64,000 nt of DNA from Saccharina japonica (taxonomy: Eukaryota; Sar; Phaeophyceae; Laminariales; Laminariaceae). Positions 30,058 to 42,000 of the stretch are shown here, one piece after another; within the stretch, counting starts at the first letter, position 1, and every line of letters starts with the position of its first letter. Made by a program: the position numbers and the translations under genes. The notes beneath the pieces are model-generated. The model worked only from the letters and a program-made list of their open reading frames with translations. It was not told the DNA's origin and made no database searches. The stretch is taken from positions 79,177 to 143,176 of the forward strand of contig MEHQ01004235.1 of the NCBI GenBank assembly GCA_008828725.1, given 5' to 3'.

Positions 30058-33000
30058 CTGTTGAGCACAACAAACGCGGTAGATATGACACAAGGGTCAG
30101 CAGTGTTTACGACTTAGCTCAGCTTCCACAGCATCGTTGGTTGATAGTACACACTAACTATCATATCCAGTTCACATATTAACTCTAGTCTTGGACAATT
30201 ATACAGACAACGACACCCCTGGTTATAAAATACATATAATAGAAACCGACACCGCGGTCTTAATAAACAAAAAACGACGACTCCGGTCTTGAAAAAAAAC
30301 AAAAACGAAGCAATTGCTCTTGAAAAAAACATAAAACCACACCTCTGGAAATACAAAATGGAACAAACAACGAAACCACAGCTCTGGCCTTAAAACCATA
30401 TCAAACCCCGCCAGCATATGTTCGAGAAGTTACCTGCAAGCCTGCGATGCCAACCTCCTTGGTAGCCTTCTCGGCCATGACCCACCCCGTGTTAAACAAA
30501 ACGATAAACGAATGAGCCCCGTTCATTTCTTGCAGCGTCACGGGACACATGTAGGGAGCGGGCTCCGGCCCTTCCAGCGAGCGGTCTTCCTTGCCGAACG
30601 CAGGGTTGGCTGTCAACCTGCAAACGCCAGCATAACAACAAACAATGAGCATGCAATCGTACTCAATACTCATGGACTCATGCATACCAATTCATAAGGT
30701 CATATGAAGCCCCTATTAATAGTACGCGCGATCGAAGTATCACAAGTAGATTGCAACGATGAGTTTCTACGGAATCGTCCTGATCAATATATATATTATT
30801 TAAAACGTATATAAGGTAGAAAAGTCGTATCATATGATGGAACACTCAAAAGTACATTTTTATGATTAATTGTGTTTTTGGGAGACACTGTGTCACCTTG
30901 CTAACGCCAGCATCAAACTTCTAAAACGAAGACCCACGAGTCAAGCCCAGAATTGAGGCGATGCTAGCAAGCAAGCGCAACCTACACAAAAGCCTCATCC
31001 ACAAGAAACACATTTTAGCTCGCCTGCACTCCACGATGTCCTTCAGTCCGCGGATGTGATTGAAGGCTGGGTTGAGGTCGCGCTTCAAAAGTCCGGCAAG
31101 CAAATCATCCTGTTTGGCAGCAGAGGACAGGTTAGGGTAGCAAAGCAACGCCCACCAACGACGATGAGATTTCATAACTATCACACCCCCCACCAGCAAT
31201 TCAGACCGAACAGCACGAATGCGCCTATATCTGCAGGGCTGTGAATCGGCTGGATTTTATTCGTATGGTGAGGCTAATTAAGATTTCGGTGGCGAAAGAA
31301 AGTCAACCAACTAACTTTAACTTTGTTTTGAAAAAAAGACAGACATATATACCAGGTACGTCCAACCACAAACGCGCCAGTCCGATAATAATAAAAATAA
31401 ACAGAACTCCGCAAAACAAGGCACGCAACTATTTATCACGGGCTGTAATATCTACATATGATATAATAGCCAACTCCTGCTCAGTTGGCGGCTTACAGCT
31501 TACAGCCAGCAAGTTACAGCCCACTCAATCTGTCTATGCTCAATACATCACTCCTGATGGTATATATGGTATAGACAGATACGCGTGCCGGGAGTTTGAT
31601 GAGCCACAACAAAATATAAACACATCCTCGCTCCCGACTGATCAATGCGATGAACAAAGTCCAACATACACTACTGCTGTACGACCCCCATAAATCCCAT
31701 CAATTGCGACCTCAGAACAAGGCACACAGCTTAGTACACAACCGTACACAGCAAATAGCGCAGTACACAGCAAATAGCACACCGCACACAGCAGAAAGTA
31801 CACAACGCACAGCACACAGTCCACAACACACAGACGGTTATAAAATAGAGAGATGGCAGGTGCTACCGATGACACGCGCGTCGCCTCTCAACGCCTTTGC
31901 ATGCTATATAGACCAAGCGAAAATAGGCCATGCTATTATTAATAATAGATCGTGCTATTACGGGGGAGCATACCATACATACCATACATACCATACACAC
32001 CATACACACCATACATACTAAATAAGACCTACCGTACACACAAAAACCTACTGGTATACAAGTATATTTCTACATTTGTAGTGACAATATTTTGTCATAT
32101 ATACTATGGTAAGGACATGCTATTAATAGGCCATGCTAGACCATGCAGAAATAGACAAAGCGAATGATGCGCCTGGCACCTCTGCCCGCGATGGCTCACC
32201 TTGTTGTAGAGGTATCCAAGCTCACACGCGGCTACTGGCTCCCTGAGGCGCTCGTTGGAAATTGCACACACCTACCGCCACGAGCGACAAGACAACAGAA
32301 CGGTAGCACATACCAGGTATGTATGTCAGTGATGGAGATCGGAATTGAATTGCTCTGAAAAGATCACGATCTTTCGGAAAATCTCAAGATCAGATTGGTG
32401 GTTTTCGCAGCCGAAATTCTGTTTTAGATCGAGAATCGAAGATCGATTGATTCAATCTTTCAATCTTGATATTTTGGATCCCGCCCAGATAACGCCTTGT
32501 CATATCACTGGAAACCCATATAAAACGCACCCTCACGCTCTACACCCCGCACAAACCAACTGACAAGCACACACATCAGCCAAAGGCAAACCTTTGCCGC
32601 CGAACAAGAAACAACCTGCTAAGAAAATAGGGCTCACGAATAAGAAACAGCCTGCTAAGAAAATAGGGCTCACGAATAAGAAACAGCCTGCTAAGAAAAT
32701 AAGGCTCACGTTGGGAAGGACGTTAAGAATATTGGAATAAGAAATCGTGCTCAGCGGCGAGTGCTCACTAGATCCTACTGGTACGTATTAGCCTGTCTGT
32801 ATGCTAAAATAGTGTTAAGGTTTCAAGGCTCTCTCAGGTTAGGCGTTTCTTTTGGGGCATTTGACAAAAAGGGGGACACCCCCTATATCGTGACAAAAAG
32901 GGGGACATCGGTTTTCGCCGCCGGGTACGCCCATGTACTCTGTCAAATCGACTTGAAATTAAAACCTGATGTGTTTGCCACACTCACATGTCATCTCGCT

Positions 33001-36000
33001 ACCACCCACAGCAGTTTTTTTTTCATAAGTTTAGCGGGTGAACGAGAGCGATCAAAAGGGGGAGTGTGAGCATATCCCCCTTTTTGTTTTGCCCACGCTA
33101 GGGTTTCCCCCCTTCCATCTACTAAGTTTGGAAAAGTCCCCCTTTTTCCGTAACGTCCCCCCTTTTGTCACGTTGCGGAGAGATATCCCCCTTTCTGAGT
33201 CAAAAATACAAAATACCACGAGTAAGTGATCACTCCATGTTCTGGTTGTTGTGGCACGCCCAACAGACGACGTCTAACGTCGAAAAGACCAACGGCCCAT
33301 ACCTAGGCAAACTGTAACGCCAAAAAGATCAACGGCCCATACCCAGGCAAACGTGGTCAGCATATCAGCATACGTGATGTACGTATATATCACAAATGAT
33401 TCCGTGAGTACTGCCTGTATACCATATATGACAGCAGGTCCTGTGACACGCACATCTGGTTCAGAATCAATCGTGGTTTCAAGGTGTGGCCCTGCGAATC
33501 AATGCATTACATTGGTTGGCGCCCTGTGCCCTGTGGCCCCCAAAAATCACCAACATATATACGAGTATACGTATATAAATATGTACGTACCACAGGATAG
33601 TAGTACTACTGCTTTGGTACTGCTTGCTGCTGTACGTATATTAAAAAAAACAAACACACACACAGCGTGAGATCGAGGATTTTATCGAAACTCATCTTTG
33701 CACTGAGTGGGATACTTCCATCGCGCGAACTACACGTATATGTGTAGTCCCGGTACCGCCGTATACGTATACGCGTATATCAGGTACGTACCATGGCGTA
33801 GAAGAGAGGAAAGTCTTATAGTACCACGCAGTGAGCTGTTGAGCTGCTCGGTCAGAGTGATGGTCAATATAGACTATGAGTATACCGTTAATGCGCTGGG
33901 CCGTTGGATTGGTGTTGAGACACCTCTGAACGAGAACCTCGCCGCCGGTGCTTCGTAGTGTCCCCCCTTTTGTCACGATATTGGGGGGTATCCCCTTTTT
34001 GCCAAATGCCCTTTCTTTTATGCAGGCCCATACTGTATACCAGGTATCCGCACGCCGGCACACATCTACGGTCTACCTCGGACATGTTGAGCATTCAAAG
34101 GTCTCTCAAGGCGGCTGATAGTCTGAGCTTTGCGCCCAGTGCTTCGACATCAGATATATGTAGATATGGATGCCTCCTTGCTGTAACGATTTTGCTTGTT
34201 GTGTTTTATGTATGGGAAGTGGTAAGCCAGTATAAAATACGAAGTTTCTTGGGGTACAGCACAGGGCACATCAGAACAAAACGCGCAATAAGAAAGGCAG
34301 GCTCGGATTAAAAATAAAATAAGAAAATAGGGAGTCGTTATACAGCAGGGCATTTATATATAGTAGGGTTCGGCGTCTGTTGCGCTGCGCGCAACATGCG
34401 AGAAGGTGTGTTGCGCGCAGCGATCTATGCGCAAATATACGCCTCAAAACCTACGTAAAAAGCCTTTAATTTATTTTGGCCTCGTACGGCGAAAGAAAAA
34501 AGTGCCTCAAAAAGAATAAAGACCTACGGCGAATAGCAAAAGGGCCTAATTTTTGTTTTCGACTACTTATGGCGAATAGGACAAAGGGCCTAAAAGGTGT
34601 TCAATTACGGCTAATTATTAGAAAAAAATACCCCAAAAAAAAATTATCGCCTCCGGCGAAAATAAACGCAACAAAAACTTTCGCCTGCGGCGAAAAATGT
34701 TGCGCCCCCAAATACGCGTGTTGCGCTGCGCGCAACCAGCCTTGCGGCGACTGTTGCGCAAAACGGTTATTTTGACAAATGTTGCGCCAGCGCAACAGCG
34801 CAACACCTAATAAAATGCCCTGTTATACAGTACTGGCCCTCTCACAAGAAACCTTAAATCGGGCTCAGGCTGATTGTCTTATTCTGGGTGCGCGCGAAAG
34901 CTCACTTCCTCATGTTGCACTTTCTAGTTTCGATCCCCGACAAGACATTTTTCCTACAGTAAGTACCATTAATACAGTACAGGACACCTAATGAGAAACA
35001 GGAAGTCTGGTCCAGGCTGGATTTGTTATTCGATAGGGGGTGCTTTCCACACAAATTTCAAGATAACGACTCCCGAATTTTTTTTTTTCTTCAAATCTTG
35101 CGTGTTTTTTAATTATTACCTGTTTCTTATTAGGTGTCCTGTACTGTAGTCACGATGTCTTTTTACAGTAAGTAGTACCAGGTATTATTAGTGCACAACA
35201 AGCTTTTTTGTTGTGAACTATATTCATTCTTAGGCTCTGACCACGAGTATAGGCTGAGAGCTTTTTACCATTTTTTTCAATTTTTCGCGCTGACTTTCTT
35301 CTGAAATAGTTTCTTCTGAACGGGCCGGTAATTATTGAAATTAGTGTAGAAATTATCCCATTATCGAATAAGAAATCGGGCCTGGTCCAGCTTGTCCTGT
35401 TTCTGATCATTAATCATATCATAGGTGTGTGTATGATACTGCTGTAGTGTACCAATCAGCTGGTACGTATGTACGACAAAAATGCGGGTACCAAATACTC
35501 GAAGTAGTCGTACAGTCGTACATTGAAAAAAAAATGGAGCCACGTATTATATATGTATACGAACGAAAATAAAGCAGTAAACCTGCTTAATTTGGCGACA
35601 TAAAGATCAAGATTGAAGATCGAGATCAAGATTGCCTCTTTTCGCCAAGATTGCCGAAAAGATCAAGATTGCCTTTTCGGGGGCAATCTTTTTCAAGAAT
35701 TGATCGGCACTGTTAGCTATGCGCGTAGGGTGCATTATATAGCCGGTACCAGCAATAAAAGTGTCCCAGAAGAATGGTTGCTGAATATTTTTTCGATATT
35801 TTGAACCAATCACAACCAAACGGAACGACAGCAGCGGTCATCAAAATTCATCATTTTAGGAACCAAAAGCGAAAAGCCGCAGTCAGAAGACCACCTGCCT
35901 GTGGCAATAAAAGGAAATAATGACGAAAAAACAATACGATTAATATACGAGTACCTGGTATATATACGAGTACCTGGTATACAAGTACCTGGTATATATA

Positions 36001-36059
36001 AATACGAGCTGACAACAAATAAGACAGCTGCGGCAGCAGCGGAATCAACAGCAGCAGCA

Positions 36060-36091
<32 letters not shown>

Positions 36092-39000
36092 GCAATATGG
36101 ATGATGGCGCAGATGATGGCTCGGCCGCGCCGGTGCCTGCCGCTCCGGGTCCCGTCATACATGTGCATCGTATCGGCTGCCTGTTGCATGTCCTCCACCT
36201 CTCAGTAAACGCGGGGATGGACCAAAAGTAGTCCCTCCTCGTCACCGTCAAAAATCGCCGAGACGAGGTTGTTGCGTTCTTTCTCCACCCGAGCCTTAAC
36301 CAACGACAAACGACCCATCTCCTCCTCCAGACTTGCCACTCGTTCCTCCTGCGCCCGCCTCTCGTCCACCTCGCCATCCAGCGCCGCTTGGACTGCGCGC
36401 GTTTCCGCTTCCGCGCGCACCCTACCCTCGTGCTCCTTCGCCAACTTCGATGTTGCGTCGCGCCGCAGCCGCTCCTCGTTCTCCTTTGACAGCTTGTGCT
36501 CCGCAGCTCGTTTCTCCGCCGACCGACGGCCTTCAATCTCCTCACTGCACCGAGTAATGGCAGCGTCGCGCGCGCGAGTTGCGTCTTTGTGGCCGCGCTC
36601 CAACGCTTTGTAGTTACCGCGCTCCGCAGTTATCTCAGCGCGCCTGATCAACGCCGCTTCGGCGAGCGTAGTTCCCGTGCGAGCGGCGAACTCGTCGTTT
36701 ATTTTTTTTAGAGCTGCCCTTCGAGTTTTTTTGGACTTCGGCCTTTTGCGTTGACTATTTGCCATATTGTACCAGAGTATCAGATTAGGCGATACTAGAA
36801 AACGTCGTTCTCGCCCGAAACTTACTGAATTACAGTGCGGTTTCTTGCAATACGTACGCAAGCTCCAAGCCTGTTATTTGAAGGTTTCACTTTTTCCATC
36901 AATAATGTTAAACAATACAATGCCCTGCAAACGAGCTCAAAAGTACGAAAAACACCACTTTTCACGTATAATAAAGGTCGCCAGGAAGCGGGTCAACAAA
37001 CGTATTTATACCAATACTAGATGATACGGTTTACCGGCGTTTCCCGGGGTATGAAGACCCAATTCGTGATATTCGCCGAGAAATTGACGACCTGCTGTTA
37101 CTTTTTCTGGTGTTAGTCTAACATTAAGTTGTTTTAGGTCTTGGCGAGATTGTCGCTGATGCGGGGCAGGAATATCCAAATGGTTGTAGATTATTGGTGA
37201 ACAGTTCTTCGACTTCATCATGCCACTTTTTTGTGGTCGCTAGGTACCCTACGCGCATATCTAACTGTTGCCGGAGGCAATCTCCATCACTGATGTATGT
37301 ACGATAGAGGTTATAGGGGTCGTACGTACGTATACATTCGTTAGTACGAGCGACAAGACAACAGTCGTAGTACATATATACTACAGTAGGTATGCACGAT
37401 AGAGGATATAGGGATCGTACGTACGTATGCATTCGTTAGTACTCGTATTGCGGGGGCAACGGTAAGCTCTGATTCCGCGTTACATACAAAATAAATCGAT
37501 ATCCCGCCGGGCAGGTGTCGTCACCCCCCCCAGCAGAGCGCTGCCGTGTGCATGTACCGCCCGCTGTGGGTCACCAGTACCTTGTTCTTGCAACAACAAC
37601 GGCACCTTATCACATGCCTCCTACAATACGATTTACGGGCTGCCCATCAGGGTACGACTGTCACTATGGTGTTCTTGCACAACAGTGCGCCCACGACAAC
37701 TCTTATTGACCAGACGAGTAAACAGCAGCGGTCACTCATAGCAGCAGTGGTCTAAACTACGTATGGGTATAAAGAGTAGGCTATGTACCGCTGCAGTACG
37801 CTCGGGGCGAAAGCGGGCTGCTACGGGTGTACTCCGGGTACAACATCATACCGCGAGTCTATGCCGTAAAACACGCAGGATAAGACACCCGCTCGGACGA
37901 GTGTCGAAGCTATCAATAAACATATCGACACCGGGAGAAGTGCGAAGGCTGAGCGATGCATCTATCGGAACATGTCGAGGAGGTATTTCTAAAGCCAGCA
38001 TTATAGATGTGTCCCCTCCCTCCTTTTTTTTATAAAATCAGGTAGTAAATTAGTCCCAGCGGGTCTGTTATCTTAAGTGGTATATATGTATAGGTACCAA
38101 ACGGACATTTTCCCGGAATACTTTAACTTTTCACCTCCGGCCGCGGGTCATTTCTCGCGCTATCGGCTGCGGGGCACGCACGGGGCCCGCGTGTGCACCA
38201 CGGTGCCAGTGCGGGTCCAGCCCGAGGCCCGTGGGGCGTGCTTTGGGCCTTCGAAGTCGCGAATTCTGGCAAATAACTCAGGGGAGACGTTCCGACTTGA
38301 CACCGCCTCGCAACTATTATGCAAAACCTGATGTACGAGGAACGGCTGTTTTTTTATCCGCATGAGAACGGAACACCGACAGCACACACCACACACGAGA
38401 CAACAAGGACCACACCGACTTGACATTGAACGAGGCACACGTCAAGCGTCGTCCAGCAGTAGTAGTTGATACTACGTTGCATGCGTCTGCTCTCTCTTGG
38501 CTGTGTAAGTAGAGCAGTAGCAGTTGTACGAGACGCATTTTATGTACGAGTACAATTTTAAAATTTTGTTCCATCATTTTGGAATCTACGTGGAGTACGT
38601 ACACAAGATCTACGCGTAGGCAGGTGTGCATATCATATCTACATACCTCTATCTACGTAAACGATCTCACATAGCCGTGTCGTAGGTGCTTTGCCACATG
38701 CCACATACCAATACTCCTTCAGTACGAGATAGAGAGTGGTAGGCAGGTACTGCTGTACGTTCAGTTGTACGTACGTACAGCAGTACGTACGTATACAGCA
38801 CTGGGGCGTGCTCTGGGCCTTCAAAGTCGCGAATTCTGGCAAAAGTTGGAGCAAACCGTGGCATATACTGCTGTATTGTTTAAAGAAAAAAGTAGTAGCG
38901 ACGGCCATTCCTCACGAAATTAATGTGACGAGATGATATCGTATCTGAGGCTCGTACAGTTATGTGTGTTTGGTGTATGCGCTTCCAGCAAAACCTCCCC

Positions 39001-42000
39001 CTCTCATTTTAATATCACCCCGCGCGCTGTACAGCAGCGATTAAAACCAACAAGAAAAACCGCTACTACTCGTCACGGGTATGGATAACACTTCATACTC
39101 GCCGAGAATTTGGGCCCGGGGCACCCGGGTATCCAGCGAATCGACGGGCACCCTTAGACGAGTACTCGGCTGCTAAACGCGTACCACCAAAAGGTATTAC
39201 GTACGGGTGAATACTCTTATCTAGGACCGGGGCGGGACTCGTCGGGCAACAGCTCTGTCATAACTTTCTTCTGTATACTCTGCTGTACAGCGTACAACGG
39301 CCGTGATAGCTACAGTACCTACAAAAAATAGTTACGCGTAGATCGACTTCAGAAACACAACAAGTCGTTGAGCCTGGACACCAAGCTGAAGTTTCTCAAC
39401 ACCGGGAGCCCACTGTACCTCAGATACGATATCATCTCGTGACAGTTGTTTCGTTAGGAATGGCCGAAGCTACTACTTTTACAGTCTATGCCACAGGTTT
39501 GCTCCAAAAATTAAACTATGAAGCATGTGCGATATATTTTCCCGTTGCGACACCCCCGGGATTTCAAGTGACCAACATCCCGAAGGGGAACCTTGTACCA
39601 GGTACCAAGTATACTGCTGTACGTCGGCAGCTGCCGTTCATGCTTGTTTATATATTACCATAGCATACCTGTACTGCTACTGCGGTGATTGTAACGTACT
39701 GGTACCAAGTACTCCTTTGTCCTGATTACCAGTATAATTCACCGTAGGCTCGTACTGTTCAAGAACAGTCTACGGCAAAACGCACTCTAGTCTATCGCAG
39801 TATCTGCTTTCTCGCGCCACGCCCGACCATTTGGTTCTAAAAATCCAAGGTTGTGTTATGTAGGGTACGTACAGAACCATACCCGGGGTGTTCTCCCGGG
39901 TATTACTTCTCTGACTTCTGTAAGATATGTATACCCGTGCCCGGAACTTCTAAAGTTATCTACGGCATCCATTCTCGTACGCGGAACTTCTGTGAGTTCT
40001 GTAAGCCCGTGCCACAATGCCAGGGGTACGGGTGCAGCATTTTATACCTGCCCGGAACTTCTGTGAGTTCTGCACGCCCGTGCCACAATACCCGGAACTC
40101 CTGCGAGTTCTGTAAGACTTCTAAACCCGGACCCGGAGCTTCTGTGAGTTCAGTACGACAGTAATAACCGTACCAGGAACTTCTGTAAGTTCTGTAAGAT
40201 TGTTGCACAATACCCCGGGTTGGATACCTCTGTCACCATACCGGGGAGCCCGGTACGTAGTCGTGCTAGACTATCATACAGACACCTTTTGGTGCCACTC
40301 TACGTATGGCTATTTTTTCTTTTTTCGTCCTGATAATTATTTCGCCACCCAAAACTACGGAATCTATTTCAAGACTGTATACCAATGCGTATGGCAAAGA
40401 CTAAATAGTACCCGCCAGGGCATTAATTAGGTGTTGCGCTGTTGCGCCGGCGCAACAGTTGGGCAAAATAACCGTTTTGCGCAACAGTCGTCGCGAGGCT
40501 GGTTGCGCGCAGCGCAACACGCGTTTTTGGGCGCGCAACATTTTCGCCGCAAGCGAAAAAAAATGTTGCGCGTTTTTATCTCGCCGGAGGCGGGAAATTG
40601 TTTTGGGGGTATTTTTTTCTTGATAATTAGTCGTAATTGAACATATTTTAGGCCCCTTGCCCTATTCGCCATAGTCGAAAACCAAAATTAGGCACCTTTT
40701 GCTATTCGCCGTAGCCAAAATATATATTAAAAGGCTTTTTATTTCGTTTTGAGGCATATATTCGCGCATAGATCGCAAAGTTTTCGCCTCCGGCTGCCCT
40801 CCGGCTGGCCTCCGGGGGCGCTGCGCGCAACAGACGCCGAGCCACTACGTAATTAATGCCCTGGTACCCGGGTGTGTTATTATTAATAATAGACATCTCA
40901 CACGTATCGTGCGTACGTAGTCATATATATTACCAGGTACACGTCGTACCAACAACATTTTACGTATCGTGCACATCAAACGTATCGTACCCAATATACG
41001 TATCGTCATCGCCACCAGGGCCGGAAACATGTGCTGAAACATTGCGCTGGTGTACCTATTTGTACAAGCTTAAGCGCAGCGCACCACGAGGTGGAGGGCT
41101 TGGTGCGGCTTGCCTCACCACGGCTTTTATAAAAACCTCACGAATAGAGTGTTTGCAATAGAAGTTAAAAAACAAAAAAAAAACTTCCGCTAAAAAAAGT
41201 AAATTCCCTTCCCTTCATTATTTCGGCGTGTTTACGAGTGAGGTGAACAAAATCCTGCAGGCGACGCCTCCGAAAAAGAGGAGGGAAGTGGGGGATGTGC
41301 AGCAACGCGGCAAACAAAACAAATTACGAAGACAAGAAACTAGCGTACGAGTATGATAGCAACGGCGGCCCAGCAACGGTGGCAGCGGCAGAGGCAAATA
41401 CACAGCAGCATCAGCCCCAGCAGCAGCAGCAGAAGCAACAGCTTCCACTTATGCATTTTTCGATTCTGGAACCATCTATTTTTCTCGTCGTGTGCTGCTG
41501 CTGCTGCCCTCGACCTGCGTGCGACACCGCGCCAGCGCGCTCCACTCCGAGCACGCCCGGCGCCCGATACATATAGACCGCGGCGGCGCGCCGCCGCTGC
41601 TGCTACTGCTGTTACCGCTGCTACCGCAGTGTGGTGGAATTGAAATGATACACGAGCTGTCATGCTGTCGCGCTCTACAAGCAAGGCGGCACGAGCACGT
41701 GTACATACGACTACTTTCTGAATGACGCATCCTCCACGACACCAACCCGGCGAGAGCGTACCGTAGCGGGCCGCCGGCAATCCGCCGGCGCCCCGCTGAC
41801 ACAATCCAACGCCGCTCGTCCGTTTCATACTCTAGCTACACCTCTCAAGCCTCTGTGCTCCCAGCGATTGTTGTATTGTGTACAGCAAGCAGCACAGGTT
41901 GGTGCGTGCGAGGCATGGAAGACTGCCCGGTGATAGGCCAATGATAAGGAGAGCGAAACAATTACAGTACATTTCGTCAAATTTCTACGTACCTTCGATG

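Noticed and set aside
41340..41828. 162-codon minus-strand frame with poly-Leu and Ala runs
   Set aside because: Driven by CAG/CTG tracts and GC-rich DNA; no start context, domain or partner exon.
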